From Clitoria ternatea (lineage: Eukaryota; Streptophyta; Magnoliopsida; Fabales; Fabaceae), in assembly GCA_037962975.1 (NCBI GenBank), contig CM075669.1, forward strand, positions 189,852,501-189,916,500: a stretch of DNA of 64,000 bases. Reading direction: 5' to 3'. The notes beneath the pieces are model-generated. The model was not told where the DNA came from. It was given only the letters and a program-made list of their open reading frames with translations, and did no database searches. Below are positions 46,768 to 59,380 of the stretch, piece after piece; the stretch's first letter is position 1; each line of letters opens with the position of its first letter. Position numbers and translations under genes: made by a program.

Positions 46768-48101
46768 TGATGGTACAGAGTTAGACTTAGAAAGGGGGTT
46801 GAATAAGTCTTAAACTTTTTTTCAAAAATCTTTTACGGGCAACTCAACAGGTTAGAGATAGTTAAATAAATGTATAGACCAAAGAAGGATAGAGAATCAC
46901 ATAATGGATTTATCCTGGTTCACTTCTAATATAGAAGTTACGTCCAGTCCCTTCAAAACGAAGGATTTTCACTATTGTAAATAGCACCTTTACAATATCT
47001 GCAGTAGCCCAGTGCAACAAGTATTCTTGACTTCAGCCACTTCTGGCTTAAAACCCAAGTATTGTTTAAAAGAGCCACTCTTGACTATAGACCTAAGTAT
47101 TCTTTCAAGAGTCTCTTCAGGCCACACGTGTTTCCTACCCTAACAGACTCTGGCAACACAGCAGATCTTACGAAAAAAGTGATAAAGAGTTTTGATGTTA
47201 CAACAAATAACTCAACATATAGGAATATGAAATGATAACACGGGTACAATAAGCTACAGACTACTATAAGTCAAGGTCTGGTAGAATCAAAACTACAAAG
47301 AAGACTTAAGTAGTGAAATACAAGAACTTAGAAACTTTTTAAGAAAAGTCCTTTAGACTTTTGCTTTTTGAGAGAGATTAAAGAGAGTTGAATGATGAGG
47401 CAAAAATTCTCTATTGAAATTCAAAGTTTCTTGTATTTATAGTCCTTCATGAAAGAGCCATTGCTTTATCTTGAAGGATGTTGCTATTCTCGAGGATTAT
47501 ACTATCAACAAGTACAGAGGCATGCTTCAGAAATACTTCCTTAAATGGATTGACTCGATGGTCTTCAATAAAAGATCCCTTTTGTTTGTCTTCTTTGAGT
47601 AAGCAAGTACATCTTCATAGTAGTTGACCTTAGGCCATCTATTCTGTGTACGTTTAGCTTTTGCTGACACATTGGAATATGCAAGGCAATTTTCTTGATT
47701 CTTGTGAGCAAGTCTTCAACATTTCCGGTAATTACCTTTTTGGTGATAGGCACAGACTCTGAATGTGAAAGTCCATGCAGTTCCTTGTTTATAAAGGAAA
47801 GATCCTTTATGCGTGCTGAAACATGAGAGAGAAGACTTCATGTAGAGGTCTGTAACTTCACAAAGGCTTGATTTCGCTTGAAGTCTTTAGATAGTGCAGA
47901 CTCTTCTTGATATGAATGCACTTGATTTTTACGGACTCCCTCCATTCTTTATAAATAGAGTTCTATGGGCTCCCTGTCACACTTGAACAGAATAATTAGA
48001 TAAACAAGCGTACAGACTCTACTTTAGCTAAGAATTTTGATATATATTAAATCATACGAGGTTCAGACTTTTTAGTCTTAAGTTCAAACTTGACTCTAAC
48101 A
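46768..48101 (-). repeat. 5' LTR of the SIRE-like copia element
   Basis: The LTR is about 1.33 kb. On the minus strand it starts TGTTAGAGTCAAGTTT at 48101 and ends CTCTGTACCATCA at 46768, next to the PBS. The matching 3' LTR is not in the window; the left end of the element is lost in or beyond the family B LTR and the Tat element. The LTR has no credible ORF. Confidence 0.8.
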
Positions 48102-49737
48102 AATAATCATTGGAAATTTTATTTATAAGAATTAATATTTTGAATAGTAATCGTGAATAGTAAATAATAAATAGTAAACAATAAATATGAATAATGAATA
48201 GTGAATAGTGAATGTTAACCAATAAATAGTAAATAGTAACCAATAAATAATAATTTATAATGGTAATTTACTATTTGTAATAGTAATTTACAATTTAAAA
48301 TAGTAATTTACTATTCAATATATAGAGTAACTTGCAATAGGACTATTCAAAAAGAGTACGAAAAAGGGTTAATATTACCTCATAATTTTAACAGAATTTC
48401 TTTTCCCCACACCCACTATTCTCTAACACTATTAGATCTCTAAAATCTATCTAGATTTTTTGTGAAGTTTTTCATTCCTCGATGCCCTATTTATAGGAAA
48501 ATTTTCACTATGCATTATATTATTTTAATGTTTTAATTACTATGTAAAAAGCAAAATTTGGCTTACGTAGTACATTTCACCATGCATAATTTGAAATTTC
48601 ATACATCTACAATGAATTTGCATAGTAAATGTCAATTGAATTATTAAGAGGAATAACAATTTTTAAGTTCTGTACATTTTAAAAATTCAAAATAAATCAT
48701 TTTCAAAGTATAGTGATATCATAATAAACTCTACTAATTTTAGGAGTAATTTAAATTTTAAAAATTTAAAATTTTTTGTTAATTAAAATATATTGGTACC
48801 TTTCCAGTTTCCTCAAAATTGGTAAAAGTAATTTTTTTACTCAAACAGAATATTTTAGAAAAATCTACCTGAATTAGATTTTATTAAAATTTTTCTATCA
48901 TCTAACTTCACAATCTCGCAAAAATATTTTACTTTTAGTAACTCAAAAATAAAATTCAAAATATATTTCTAAAATATATTAAAAAATTATAGAAAAATTT
49001 TAAAAAATCATAAATAATATGAAAATTAAATTTTTTTTGACCATAGTCTAATTCTTTCAAAATTCTAATTACAAATTTTAACAAGAATTTAATCATAATT
49101 ACATAGAAATAGAAATATAAAAATGCTAAATAAAAGCAGTGAATAATAGAGATATTAACTTCTAAAATCTTTTCAAAATAGTTCTTGAACTTTAAATACC
49201 AATCTAATCATTTCAAACTCTCCATTCTAATTAAATTTCTCAAAAATATTATCAATAAATACTTCCAAAATATATCAATTTATTCTCTGATGACCAAAAA
49301 TCAATATATTTTTATTTTATTAAGTTAAAGTTATTTCATTATAACAATATCTCAATAATATGAGTAAGAAATGAAATTGTTACAAATAAATAAATAAATA
49401 AATAATATAATTATATGAGAATAATATTTTATTACTAAATTATTGGAAGAAATAAATATAAGGACCAAAATCTCATAATTGAAATTGTTGACTAATTAAC
49501 AGTAAACATTTCTCAAATATTTTGACATTAACGGTTATCAGTGTGATTAAAGAGGGGGAAAATATTTGAATCAGAAAGGTTTGTGAATCACAAATCAATT
49601 TTATCGCCTCACGGGATTGACAAGTTTCAGAGTATAGACGACTCTACCATACTCTGTCTTGTTCATGATAGGTACACATCTTGCATCAAACACACATAAG
49701 AACCTATCTACTATTTAGGCATAAAATAGGGTGTTAC
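48102..49737 (-). repeat. Truncated LTR of another element (minus strand)
   Basis: On the minus strand it begins TGTAACACCCTATTTTATGC at 49737. It is AT-rich and is cut at 48101 by the copia LTR, so the copia element probably inserted into it. A short tandem region of AATAGTAAATAGTAA motifs lies at 48140-48330. Its other end is not identified. No ORF is credible. Confidence 0.6.
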
Positions 49738-50270
49738 ATGCAAGACCTTATTTGCATGTAAATCGTGAATAAGAATGGCCTGTTGATTGAATCGAGCCAT
49801 GTATTGTTTCAAGAATTCCCATCTTAGGTTGGTGAGACTCATCGATGTTTTTTGAACGACTCGGCTTGTAAGGAATTATGCTTTAAATTTCTTCGACAGT
49901 TCCACGAAGTTCACGACATATTTTGCTGGTATTTAGGAGATCTATATTAGTGCCCATCATTTCAAGGTGGCCGAAATGTTCTATATATAAGGGCGTCTAG
50001 GGTTTCTGTCATAAGCATATTCGTGGAAAACATCATCAGGTGTTTGACGGGATTGGTTGTACCACCAGAGCCTTTAATTGTGGGTATCTTAAGCCCTGAA
50101 AAAGGCGAGGTTAGCCATGACCTCATTGGTAAATAGATGGGTGGCCCAACCTTCATTTTGGGAATTAAGCAGAATTTACTCCTCTTGCTTTTGCCGTAAT
50201 GTGTCATCTTCGCGTTATAGGTGGTTTGTCATCTCCTTATTTCCCTAAATGTGGCTATCACATATATGTC
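49738..50270 (-). pseudogene. Tat-like gag fragment
   Basis: The minus-strand translation has PTIKGSGGTTNPVKHLMMF (the P.F.G..DP..H motif of gypsy gag), then in other frames ELSKKFKA and WEFLKQYMARFNQQAILIHDL. The last block is like the retrotransposon gag pattern LREFVARFNQEA of Tat-lineage elements. Several stops and frame changes are present. It is cut on the left by the LTR at 49737 and fades out on the right before the LRR gene. Confidence 0.6.
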
Positions 50271-50855
50271 TCCTCCCTTGTATTGAATCATCTAAGCTTC
50301 TGATGGATTTTCTTGCCTTTTCGGTGTAGGGATGTTGCTCTAAGCCCTGCTACTTGTTTGCACCATGCGTCTTGTAATCAAGGCACTATTTTACTAGGTC
50401 CCACAATAAGCGTCAAAGTGTTTAACAAAACCCCTAAGTATCTTAGTACCAACACTCTAGGTTTCCTCTTCTAAAACACTTGCTTGAGTTGAGTAGTATA
50501 TTTGAGACCTAATTTATAGAGTATTAAGAGTAACTTTATATGCACAAAAAGAGTAATTCACTAATTGTCACGATTACAAAGGTTTTTTTGGCAAAGGATT
50601 ACAAAGGTTTAAAAAGGATAATATTATGAGTATCCTTCTTTTACTATGAACCTTGGGGGAACAAATAAGTTTTTACAGTAGTATTAGTCAAATAATTACT
50701 GGTTTAGACCATAAGTAACGTGGTAGTGCTGGAACATCTAATAATTACCTCTACTTTTCTTTTTATGGCTTGTGAATATTTTTCAGCCATTACAGTGTCT
50801 ATTTTCACACACCTTATACCTCGACAGAGTCGCATACTAACTACACAATTCTTGG
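50271..50855. other. 3' flank of the LRR gene, no other gene seen
   Basis: The stretch lies downstream of the LRR gene on the minus strand and is AT-rich without a credible ORF. It may hold the 3' untranslated region of that gene and residual gag-leader sequence. Confidence 0.4.
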
Positions 50856-52082
50856 TCACCAAACTACTCTGGTTCTCGAAAGAGTAGAATATGACAACAA
50901 ATGTCTCTTAGTTCTCTCGTGAGGTTTCTTCCAATGAGAAATCTCACACGGTATGAAATTAAGCAACGCAGGGTGGGAACAAGGCCTCGGAATCAGAAAA
51001 AACGCCACACACTCCCTCACCGGTCTCTGATCAGGAAGACCGAAAATACAATTCTTCCTCACATCAAGAACACCCTTTTGAATCAACTTTTTGCACAATG
51101 GCCCCACTCTCGTAAAATAATTATTAGATAACGAAAGATTCGCCAAATTCCCCAATGCACACACAACTTCCGGAACCTGTCCATATAAAAAGTTCCTTGC
51201 AAGGTTAAGTTGCTCAATTTTCTTCAAGCACCCAAAAGACCATGGTATAGGCCCAGTTAAGAGGTTCCCACCAGCATCGAATAATGTAACATTTCCCAAC
51301 AACCCAACCTCGTATGGAACACAACCCGTTAATAGGTTGTTCAAGAGCAACACTTCTACCAACGTGGACGAGGCTTTTCTAATGCTCCTAGGAATGGGGC
51401 CAGTGAACTTGTTGTTAGCCAAAGTGAGATAAAAAACCGGTGTGTCACCCAAGTTGTTGGGTAATGTCAGCATGAAATTATTGTTGTTGAGAAAAAGTAC
51501 ATCTAATTTTTGCATGAAAATTGGTGGGGGCACGGTGCCACTGAACATGTTGTACCTAATGTCCAAAAGGGACAAATTGGGAATCTTCAATACCGAAATT
51601 GGGAACACCCCAGAGAGCAAGTTGTTACTCAAATCAAGTTCGTATAAAAACTCGAGTCCTGCTACTTTTGGTGAAATGATGCCCGAGAATTTGTTGGTGT
51701 TGGCGTGGAAAATTGCCAAATCAGGGAATTGGTCTATGAAACCATCAAGAGTAGGTGCTGCTAGTTGAAAGCCATTGAAATCGATGGAGGCAATGGTGGT
51801 GGCAGTGATGTTGTCTGGTGGGCTATCACAATAGAAGCCTGTGTAGTTGCATATGTTTGGACCAACCCATGTTGTTGTTATTCCAAAAGGGTCAGAGGTT
51901 ATGGTGTTCTTGAATGTTTGAATAATTGGGAACACTTGAGCTAGCCTTTTGTCTATGAAGTTTGTAATATCAGGGACTAATGGTGATGGACTTTCAAGGA
52001 TTTGGCAATTTACCGAGAGTAGGCTAAGAAGGAAGAAGGTGATAAGAAAATTTGGAACTGAAATTCGCTTGAATAAAACCAT
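50856..52082 (-). CDS. Secreted leucine-rich-repeat protein, At4g06744/LRX-like
   Basis: The 408-residue intronless frame is intact. Residues 1-26 form a signal peptide (FLITFFLLSLLSVNC), so the protein should enter the secretory pathway. The N-terminal cap has W72, C78 and C85 in the usual WxGxNxCxYxGxxC pattern. About nine LRRs follow (residues ~95-330), with LDLSNNLLSGVFP, LTLANNKFTGPIP and LNLARNFLYGQVP. A Cys-containing cap (ECVAFFLIPRPC) and a short basic tail end it. There is no transmembrane helix or kinase, and no Ser-Pro repeat extensin domain, so it matches the extensin-less LRX relatives. The role is probably in the cell wall or apoplast. The family assignment is from memory. It is the only likely host gene here. 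Confidence 0.88.
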   Translation of the reverse strand: MVLFKRISVPNFLITFFLLSLLSVNCQILESPSPLVPDITNFIDKRLAQVFPIIQTFKNTITSDPFGITTTWVGPNICNYTGFYCDSPPDNITATTIASIDFNGFQLAAPTLDGFIDQFPDLAIFHANTNKFSGIISPKVAGLEFLYELDLSNNLLSGVFPISVLKIPNLSLLDIRYNMFSGTVPPPIFMQKLDVLFLNNNNFMLTLPNNLGDTPVFYLTLANNKFTGPIPRSIRKASSTLVEVLLLNNLLTGCVPYEVGLLGNVTLFDAGGNLLTGPIPWSFGCLKKIEQLNLARNFLYGQVPEVVCALGNLANLSLSNNYFTRVGPLCKKLIQKGVLDVRKNCIFGLPDQRPVRECVAFFLIPRPCSHPALLNFIPCEISHWKKPHERTKRHLLSYSTLSRTRVVW

Positions 52083-52125
52083 GCTTTCGGACGCGGATTG
52101 AAGAATGCTCTTGCTTTGGTTGATG

Positions 52126-52133
52126 ATTTATAG
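52126..52133 (-). promoter_or_regulatory. Putative TATA box of the LRR gene
   Basis: On the minus strand CTATAAATC lies about 45 bases before the ATG at 52082. This leaves a very short 5' untranslated region. The position fits a plant core promoter. Confidence 0.55.
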
Positions 52134-52683
52134 TGGATGTTGGTGAGTTTCTTTGGTCTCATAATTGATGAGACGATTTAACATGTTTTTGTTGTTGAGT
52201 GTGGTGTGTGGTGGATTATTAAGAAGGTTTATAATAATTGTCCACATTCCGCACTTGTAAATAGAGGCCCAGCACACTATGAACTACTTTTGTTTGGGAG
52301 TTCGGTATGTACGCATTGTGCGCGCACCACCGACTTCAAAAGGGAGCACATATTTTGGCTTTTGAACTTCGTAAACCACTCAACTAGTTGGCACATGCGA
52401 GCACATATCATGGGTTTTCAACGTTGTAAGCCACTTAAAAGAAAGGGTCACTTGTAACTTCAAGTTGAAGGGTGTATCACTAGAGGTTTAAGAATTCGAA
52501 CCAATCTATGACGAATCATAAAATTTAATCGATCTAAATTATTAACGGTAAAAATTTCATTCCCCAAATCGAACCGAATGATATTTTACTACTTTTCTTT
52601 TAATTCTTATACTAGTCATCTCTTAAAGAAACACTATAATTTAATTAATAATCATATGTCATTTGTGTTGTGAGTTTATTAGA

Positions 52684-52727
<44 letters not shown>

Positions 52728-53869
52728 CTTAAGTATTGTCATAAATTTGTATATAGCAATATGACTATGTTATGCATGGATCGATTTGATCATGACATCA
52801 CGTAAAACGAAGGAAGGAAATAATTAAATAATCACTATAAAACATATATTTTGTTTAAAGATAATTTAGTAAATAAATATATTTAGATGGATTATATTAT
52901 ATAAATTTGAATTTAAAAATTTTAGGGTTAAAATTAAAATGGCATAAATATGATGAATAATTAATAGTAATATATTTTAACTTAAAAGGATATTTTGATA
53001 TGAAAGTAAAAAATTATTTAAAGTTTATATAATGTAATGAAGAATTTTAAATTCGATCTCTAAATTAAAAAGGGTGAATTGAAATTGATATAAAATTAAC
53101 TATAGAATATACATAAAATGTTAAAACAGTTGATTAATTTTGTTAAAGTTAATATAAATCTAATTATACATAGTTGATAATGAATTTTAATTTTAATTTT
53201 TTAAATTAGAAATATTAATGTGTGGATATGAAACACTTAAACAGTTGATTCAATTTGGTAAAAAGATTGGGTTGTTGAGCCCAGCGTCCTATATATAACC
53301 AACCTAAGATAAAAAAATTATTTATTTGTCATAAAACTTAAGTAATAGAAAAAAGAATTCATATATTTCATAATATAAATTTTATTTATGATTAGACAAT
53401 TAAACTAAAAGTAACATGTGTGTTAGTAGAGAATATGTTTGCTAATTAGTCTTAAATAAAAGCTGAAGTTAAATGACTTAACAAATGTCTAATAAAATTA
53501 ATCATGATAATTTAATAAGTATTATAAATTAAAATAAAATTATTGTACCTAGCCTGTGGTGTTCAATTGTTGGATTCCATGCTATAAATTATTCATTTAA
53601 TAAGCTTAAACATTTAGCTTTATGATTGCATATTTCTCTTATACATATGAAGTAGAAATATTGTTATGGCTAGTTGAGGCTGACATGAACATCAAATAAT
53701 GTAAGGAATGTATATTGCTTGACATGAAAGCTTGGAAAATAAAAGGTGAAGTATTTTAATCAACATAAGAAATATATAGTGGAATTGATCATGATAATTC
53801 AATTAGTAATTTATGATAAAATAAAAATTTTTTACTTAGGTCATTGTGTTCCATTATTAGAGCGGGATA
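52134..53869. other. AT-rich intergenic DNA upstream of the LRR gene
   Basis: No credible gene is present. The stretch contains a TA microsatellite (about 52687-52722) and otherwise unstructured AT-rich sequence. Regulatory sequence of the LRR gene probably lies at its left end. Confidence 0.5.
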
Positions 53870-54640
53870 TGTATAACATCCTAAATTTTAGAAAATAAAT
53901 TATAAATATGAAAATGATTAATTATTTGACCCCCAAAATATGTAGGGTAGTTAATTAAATATTAATTATGAATTATTGATAAAATAAAATTCACTAAACT
54001 CGAATAATTTAATTGAGGATGTGCATCCCATTAAATTATTTTGGGCATTTAATGGGCTTAAGATAGTAAGATAATTATGGTGAGTATGAAATTATGTTCA
54101 GATGAATTTTTAAAGTTGAGGAAAGATTTATTCAGACACTGAACATAATTATAATCCATGAAAATACAAGCGAAAATATAATTAAGAAAAATACAAAATC
54201 CCTCATTTCTCTCTTGCATGTGTCATGCCCATTTGCTTTACCTTTTTCCTTCCATTATCCAATGGATAAAAGAACATGATGGACCATTAGACAAAAGAAA
54301 GATAAATGTGGGCCATTAGATTGAAATGATTGAGAGAGAGAAAAGTTAATTCTTCTTCTTCTGTTCCCTCATGTCACGGCAACATTATCTTCTTCTCCAT
54401 TTTCTCACTTTCTCTTCTCTCCAGATCTCTCAAAATCGTGAGCTCATGTGTGTCATTTTTCCCAAAAATTTCTTGCAAAAACTTGATTTATGTGACACTA
54501 GTTAGACATTGAAGCAAATTTATACTTATTTCACCTTTACCTTCCCATCTTCTCATTTCTCTTCAAAGCTTTGTAGCAAGGTAAGATATTTGTCATTTCT
54601 AGTGTTTCTATTCATTATTTTGGAAGTGTTGGAACATGAA
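53870..54640 (+). repeat. 5' part of an LTR-like sequence
   Basis: It starts TGTATAACATCCTAAATTTT, similar to the TGTAACATCC start of the other gypsy LTRs, and is followed by the same kind of AT-rich opening. It ends near 54640 where the tandem-repeat block begins. The rest of the LTR is not seen. Confidence 0.45.
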
Positions 54641-57600
54641 AATGGTGTTGTTGATAACTACTTAAAAAACCCTTAACAACTACATAAATATAGCGATCGA
54701 AAACATTTGTCGCTATTTAGCGACCACAAGGAAAAAATGGACCTAGAGAAGGAAATTAGCTACCAAGTCAGTGACGAACTAGAACACCGTCACTGAGATA
54801 TGTAACACTTCGTCGTTGTATCCATTGCTACACGTAACTCGTCGCTGCTACCGTTGCTAAGATTCCCTTTATCCAATTTTTTGGCTTCCCTCCAAATTTT
54901 TTTGTTGGCGCCTATACTAGCGACGAAGGCCACTCATCGCTAAAATAAAGATGAATAGACGCCCATCGTTGTTTTGGTCGTTGTGTCACTGTTTCGGTCA
55001 ATGTTCCTGTCGATGAGTGACGACGGTACCCTGTCGCTCAATTATTAAAGGCAGCCACGCCCGATCGTTGTCGCTAGTGTGAACACGTGTCCACATTTTA
55101 GGTACCAAATCAGCCACGAAGTTCAGTGGCGTCGCTGCATCCGTTGCTTTGTTCCCTCGATCCAATTTTTTGGGTTCCCTTTAATTTTTTTTGTTGGCCC
55201 CCACAGCAGTGACAACGAATCTCCGTCGCTAAAGTTGTTAAAGTTAGCGACGCCCACCCGTCGTCGCTAGTGTGAACACATGTCCATATTTTTGGAATCA
55301 GATCAGCGACGACATAACAATTTGTCGCTAAAGTTATTTGGTTGTTGATTTCGTTGCTGAGTTCCCTCCATCCAATTTGCTGGCTTCCCTCTATTTTTTT
55401 GTTGGCCTCCATAGTAGTGACGGTGCATCTCCGTTGCTAAAATGAAAATGAAGAGAAGTCGTCGCTATTTCGATCAGTGGTCTCTGTATTTGAGCGACGA
55501 CGTTGCGTCATTGCTAAGTTATTAAAGATAGCGACGGATTCTCGTCGTCACTAGTTTTGGCATGTGCCCACTTTTTTAAATAAGCGATAAACTAATGATG
55601 GATTATTGTTGTCGTTAAGTCAAATAACTTCCCTATAAGTTTCTGACTTGCACTAACTTCTCTCTTTCACTAAACCTCTTTCACTCCAAAATCTCTTCCC
55701 CTCTTTTACTTGTCCTCTCTCACGCTTACCTCACCGGCAAATCCCTTACCCTCACGCTCACAACCCTTTTCCTTTCTTTCCCTCTTGCCCTTTCTCACGC
55801 TCACCTCATCGGTAAACCCCTCACCCTCACGCTCATAACCCTTTTCCCTTTTTTCCCATACAGGCGGCTCAATGAGTCTCCGTCGCTAAAGTTGTTAAAG
55901 TTAACGACGCCCACCTGTCGTCGCTAGGGTGAACACATGTCCATATTTTAGGAATCAAATCAACAACGACGTAGGAGTTCACCGCTAAAGTTATTCGATC
56001 GCTAATTTCATTGTTGAGTTCCCTCCATCTAATTTTTTGGCTTCCCTCTAATTTTTTTGTTGGCCTCCGTAATAGTGACAACACGTTTCCAATGCTAAAA
56101 TGAAAATGAAGAGAAGTTGTCGCTGTTTCAGACATATATCATTTGTGCACGCTGGTCATTAAAGGTACCAACGGATTCTCGTCGTCACTAGTTTGGGCAC
56201 GTGTCCATTTTTTAAATCAACGACGAACTAATGATGGATTGTTGCCGTCACTAAGTCAAATAACTTCCCCATCAGTTTCAAACTTGCCCTAACCCCTCTA
56301 TTTCACTAAACCTCTTTCACTCTGAAATCTCTTCCCCTCTCTCACGCTCATTTCACCAGTGAACCCTTCACCCTTACGCTCACAACCCTTCTCCATTTTC
56401 CCCATCTTGCCCTCTCTCACGCTCACCTCATTGACAAACCCCTCACCCTCATGCTCACAACCCGTTTCCCCTATTTTCCTCTTACCCTCTCCCACGCTCA
56501 CCTCACTAGTGAACCCCTTACCCTTACGCTCACAACCCTTTTCCCCTATTTCCCACATGGGTTGCTCAGTGAGTCTTCATCTCTAATGTTGTTAAAGTTA
56601 GCAATGCCCATCCCTTCGTCGTAGCTAGTGTGAACACATGTCCAATTTTTAGGAATCAGATCAACGACAACGCAAGAGTACGTCGCTAAAGTTATTTGGT
56701 CATTGATTTTTTTGTTGAGTTCCTTACATCCTAATTTTTGTCTTCCTTCTAATTTTTTTGTTGGCTCCAACAGTAGTTATGACTCGTCTCTATCATTGAA
56801 ATGAAAATGAAGAGAAGTCATCGCTGTTTTGGTCGCTGGTTTGTATCTTTGAGGATCGACGTTGCGCCATCGCTAGGTCATTAATGGTAGCGATGGATTC
56901 TCGTCATCACTAGTTTAGGCACGTGTCCACATTTTTAAATCATTGACAGACTAATGACGGATTATTTCCGTCACTAAGTCAAATAACTTTGTAATCAGTT
57001 TCAGACTTGCCCTAACCCTTCTATTTCACTAAACCTCTTTCACTCTGAAATCTCTTCCTCTCTCTCACTTGCTTTATCTCATGCTCACCTCACCAGTGAA
57101 CCTCTCACCCTCACGCTCACAACCTTTTTCCCTTTTCCCCTCTTGCCCTCTCACGTTCACCTTACCGGTAAAACCCCTCACCCTTATGCTCACAACCTGT
57201 TTCCCCTATTTCCCTCTTACCCTCTCTCACGCTTACCTCATTGGCGAACCCCTCACCCTCACACTCACAACTATTTTCCCCTCTTTCTCATACGGGCAGC
57301 TCAGTGAGTCTGTATCGCTAAAGTTGTTAAAGTTAGCAATGTCACCCCGTCATAACTAGTGTGAACACGTGTCCATGTTTTACGAATCCGATCAGCGACG
57401 ATGCAGGCGTACGTCGCTAAAGTTTTTCGGTCACTGATTTTGTCGCTGAGTTCCCTACATCTAAATTTTTATCTTCCTTTTAATTTTTTTGTTGGCCCTT
57501 ACAGTAGTTATGACTCGTCTCCATCACTGAAATGAAAATAAAGAGAAGCCGTCGGTGTTTTGGTCGCTGGTTGCTATCTTTGAGGATTAGCGTTGCACCG

Positions 57601-57960
57601 TCACTAGGTTATTAAAGGTAGCGATGGATTCTCGTCGTCACTAGTTTAGGTTATTAAATCAGCAATGAACTAATGACAGATTGTTGCCATTGCTAAATCA
57701 AATAACTTCCAAATCAGTTTTAAACTTACCCTAACCCCTGTCTTTCACTAAACCTCTTTCACTTTGAAATCTCTTCCCCTCTCTCACTTGCCCTCTCTCA
57801 TGCTTACCTCATCGGCAAACCCTTCACCCTCACACTCACAACCCTTTTCCTTTCTTTCTGTCTTGCCCTCTCTTATACTCACCTCACCGGTGAACCCCTC
57901 ACCTTTATGCTCACAACCCTTTTCGCATCCTTCCCACACTGGCGGCTAACTCTCAATAGA
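54641..57960. repeat. Tandem array of ~700-bp units rich in GCGACG / CGTCGC motifs
   Basis: The landmark GTCGCTAAAGTTGTTAAAGTT recurs at about 55220, 55880, 56580 and 57310, so the period is roughly 660-730 bp. Each unit also carries a CACGCTCACCTCACCGG / CAACCCTTTTCCC segment and copies of GCGACGAA or CGTCGCTA. The left edge (AACTACTTAAAAAACCC) may be a degenerate CACTA-type terminus, and motifs of the TAGCGACG kind are typical of subterminal regions of some DNA transposons. Neither a second terminus nor a transposase was found. Confidence 0.75.
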
Positions 57961-59138
57961 AACGACTCATCTCCCTCTCAGTTACATCTCACTCTTAGCA
58001 ATAAGGTCATAACCCTCTTCGCCTACTCTCTCTACTTTCCTTATAAGTTTCCCACTCACTAGTTAGTAGATTCTTTGTTGTTTCATTCCTATTTGATGTT
58101 ACTATACTTTGATTTGTTGTTCCAATACCTTGAATTGTGAAATTTACAACTGCATGTTTGTGTCAACAAAGTGTTACTGTAAAACAATTAAAGGCAATGA
58201 GAAGTTAATTAAAAGGGTGATGGTTGCCACTCAAATTATTTGCATGACATATTCTTTAATCTGCTCTAAATTAGCAACATATTACTGAATTAGCTACACA
58301 TTATTTGCACTACTCAGTTCTTTATAGATAATCTGTTTGAAGTAATATGTAGACACCTTATATATATATATTGCCAATTATTTTATTTTTTTATGTTTGC
58401 TTCAATGAATTTATAATTTTTTACCTTATTTATCTTCTCTAATGGTCAATGAAGCTAAATGTAGTATTGTTTTCATTAAACAAATAACTTAATAAATGCA
58501 CAAACATTAGCACATCCATCCAAAAAATGGGTAAAATTAAGTGACGAAAGGATAGGTGAATAATCAGGGTGGCATACTTTCATTGTCTTATGTAAAAGGA
58601 ATTCTTCCTTCATAAAATGCACAAAAGGTGGCTAAAAGAATAACTAACTAACTAACACAACAGCTAAGTGATTAATTAGCAACTGTTAACATTATGTGTT
58701 TCTATTGTCTAGTTTTTAGTTTACACCATTCTTTACTTTGTAACTAAGTCCTATACCTTACCTTTTGTTTTTGTTAGTGGAGGTCTTGAGATTTATCATG
58801 GACCATAAACTAGATGCATGGATTGCTAAATGATTAGAATATAGCTACAAAGATTTAAGGGAAAGTATAAATTTTGCTATCACATGTTAGAGTATGTAGA
58901 TTTTAAGTTAATATCTTGATTTATATGTATATGTTTAAGTTAGGCCAAAACCAATTTTGATGCTTGAGCATGTCCATAATCATGTAAAGAAACTAAGCAT
59001 CCTACACTCAAGTTGTCCCAACAACCTTGAAGGGGAGCCAACTATATTAGGTTAACTTGAAGATGTTGGATTATTTAGCTACACATTATGGGGACTACAC
59101 ATTACACATTACTAAATTAGATACACATTATTGGCACT
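57961..59138. other. AT-rich non-coding DNA, no gene recognised
   Basis: The stretch has a pyrimidine-rich start (57960-58060), then AT-rich sequence. Around 58260-58320 and 59080-59135 are similar short phrases (ACATTATTTGCACT / ACATTATTGGCACT; TTAGCTACACATTA, ATTAGATACACATTA). No ORF is credible. Confidence 0.4.
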
Positions 59139-59380
59139 TGTAACATCCCTGGTGTTTTAATAATTGGAGTAGATAGATAAATGTATTTTGATTTAAAATA
59201 ATAAGAATCAAGTGATATGAAGTGAATTATTGGATTTTAAAATGAATTTTAAAGGGAATGAGGGATCAGGACCTGGCACGTAGCGTGGGATACACGTAGT
59301 GTCAGGGTGCAATTAGTGACCTGACGCGTAATACAATTCTAACACGTAGCGTCAGCGTCGCGATCTGATTATATGAGAGG
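59139..59380 (+). repeat. 5' end of a TGTAACATCC-type LTR joined to integrase
   Basis: TGTAACATCCCTGG begins at 59139. The segment carries CACGTAGCGT and TGACGCGTAA phrases (related inverted units at 59276-59360), then runs into integrase coding near 59380. The rest of the LTR and all sequence up to integrase are deleted. Confidence 0.55.

Noticed and set aside
52206..52457. 83-residue plus-strand frame upstream of the LRR gene
   Set aside because: No homology recognised, and it lies in the probable promoter region of the divergent LRR gene; length is within chance expectation.
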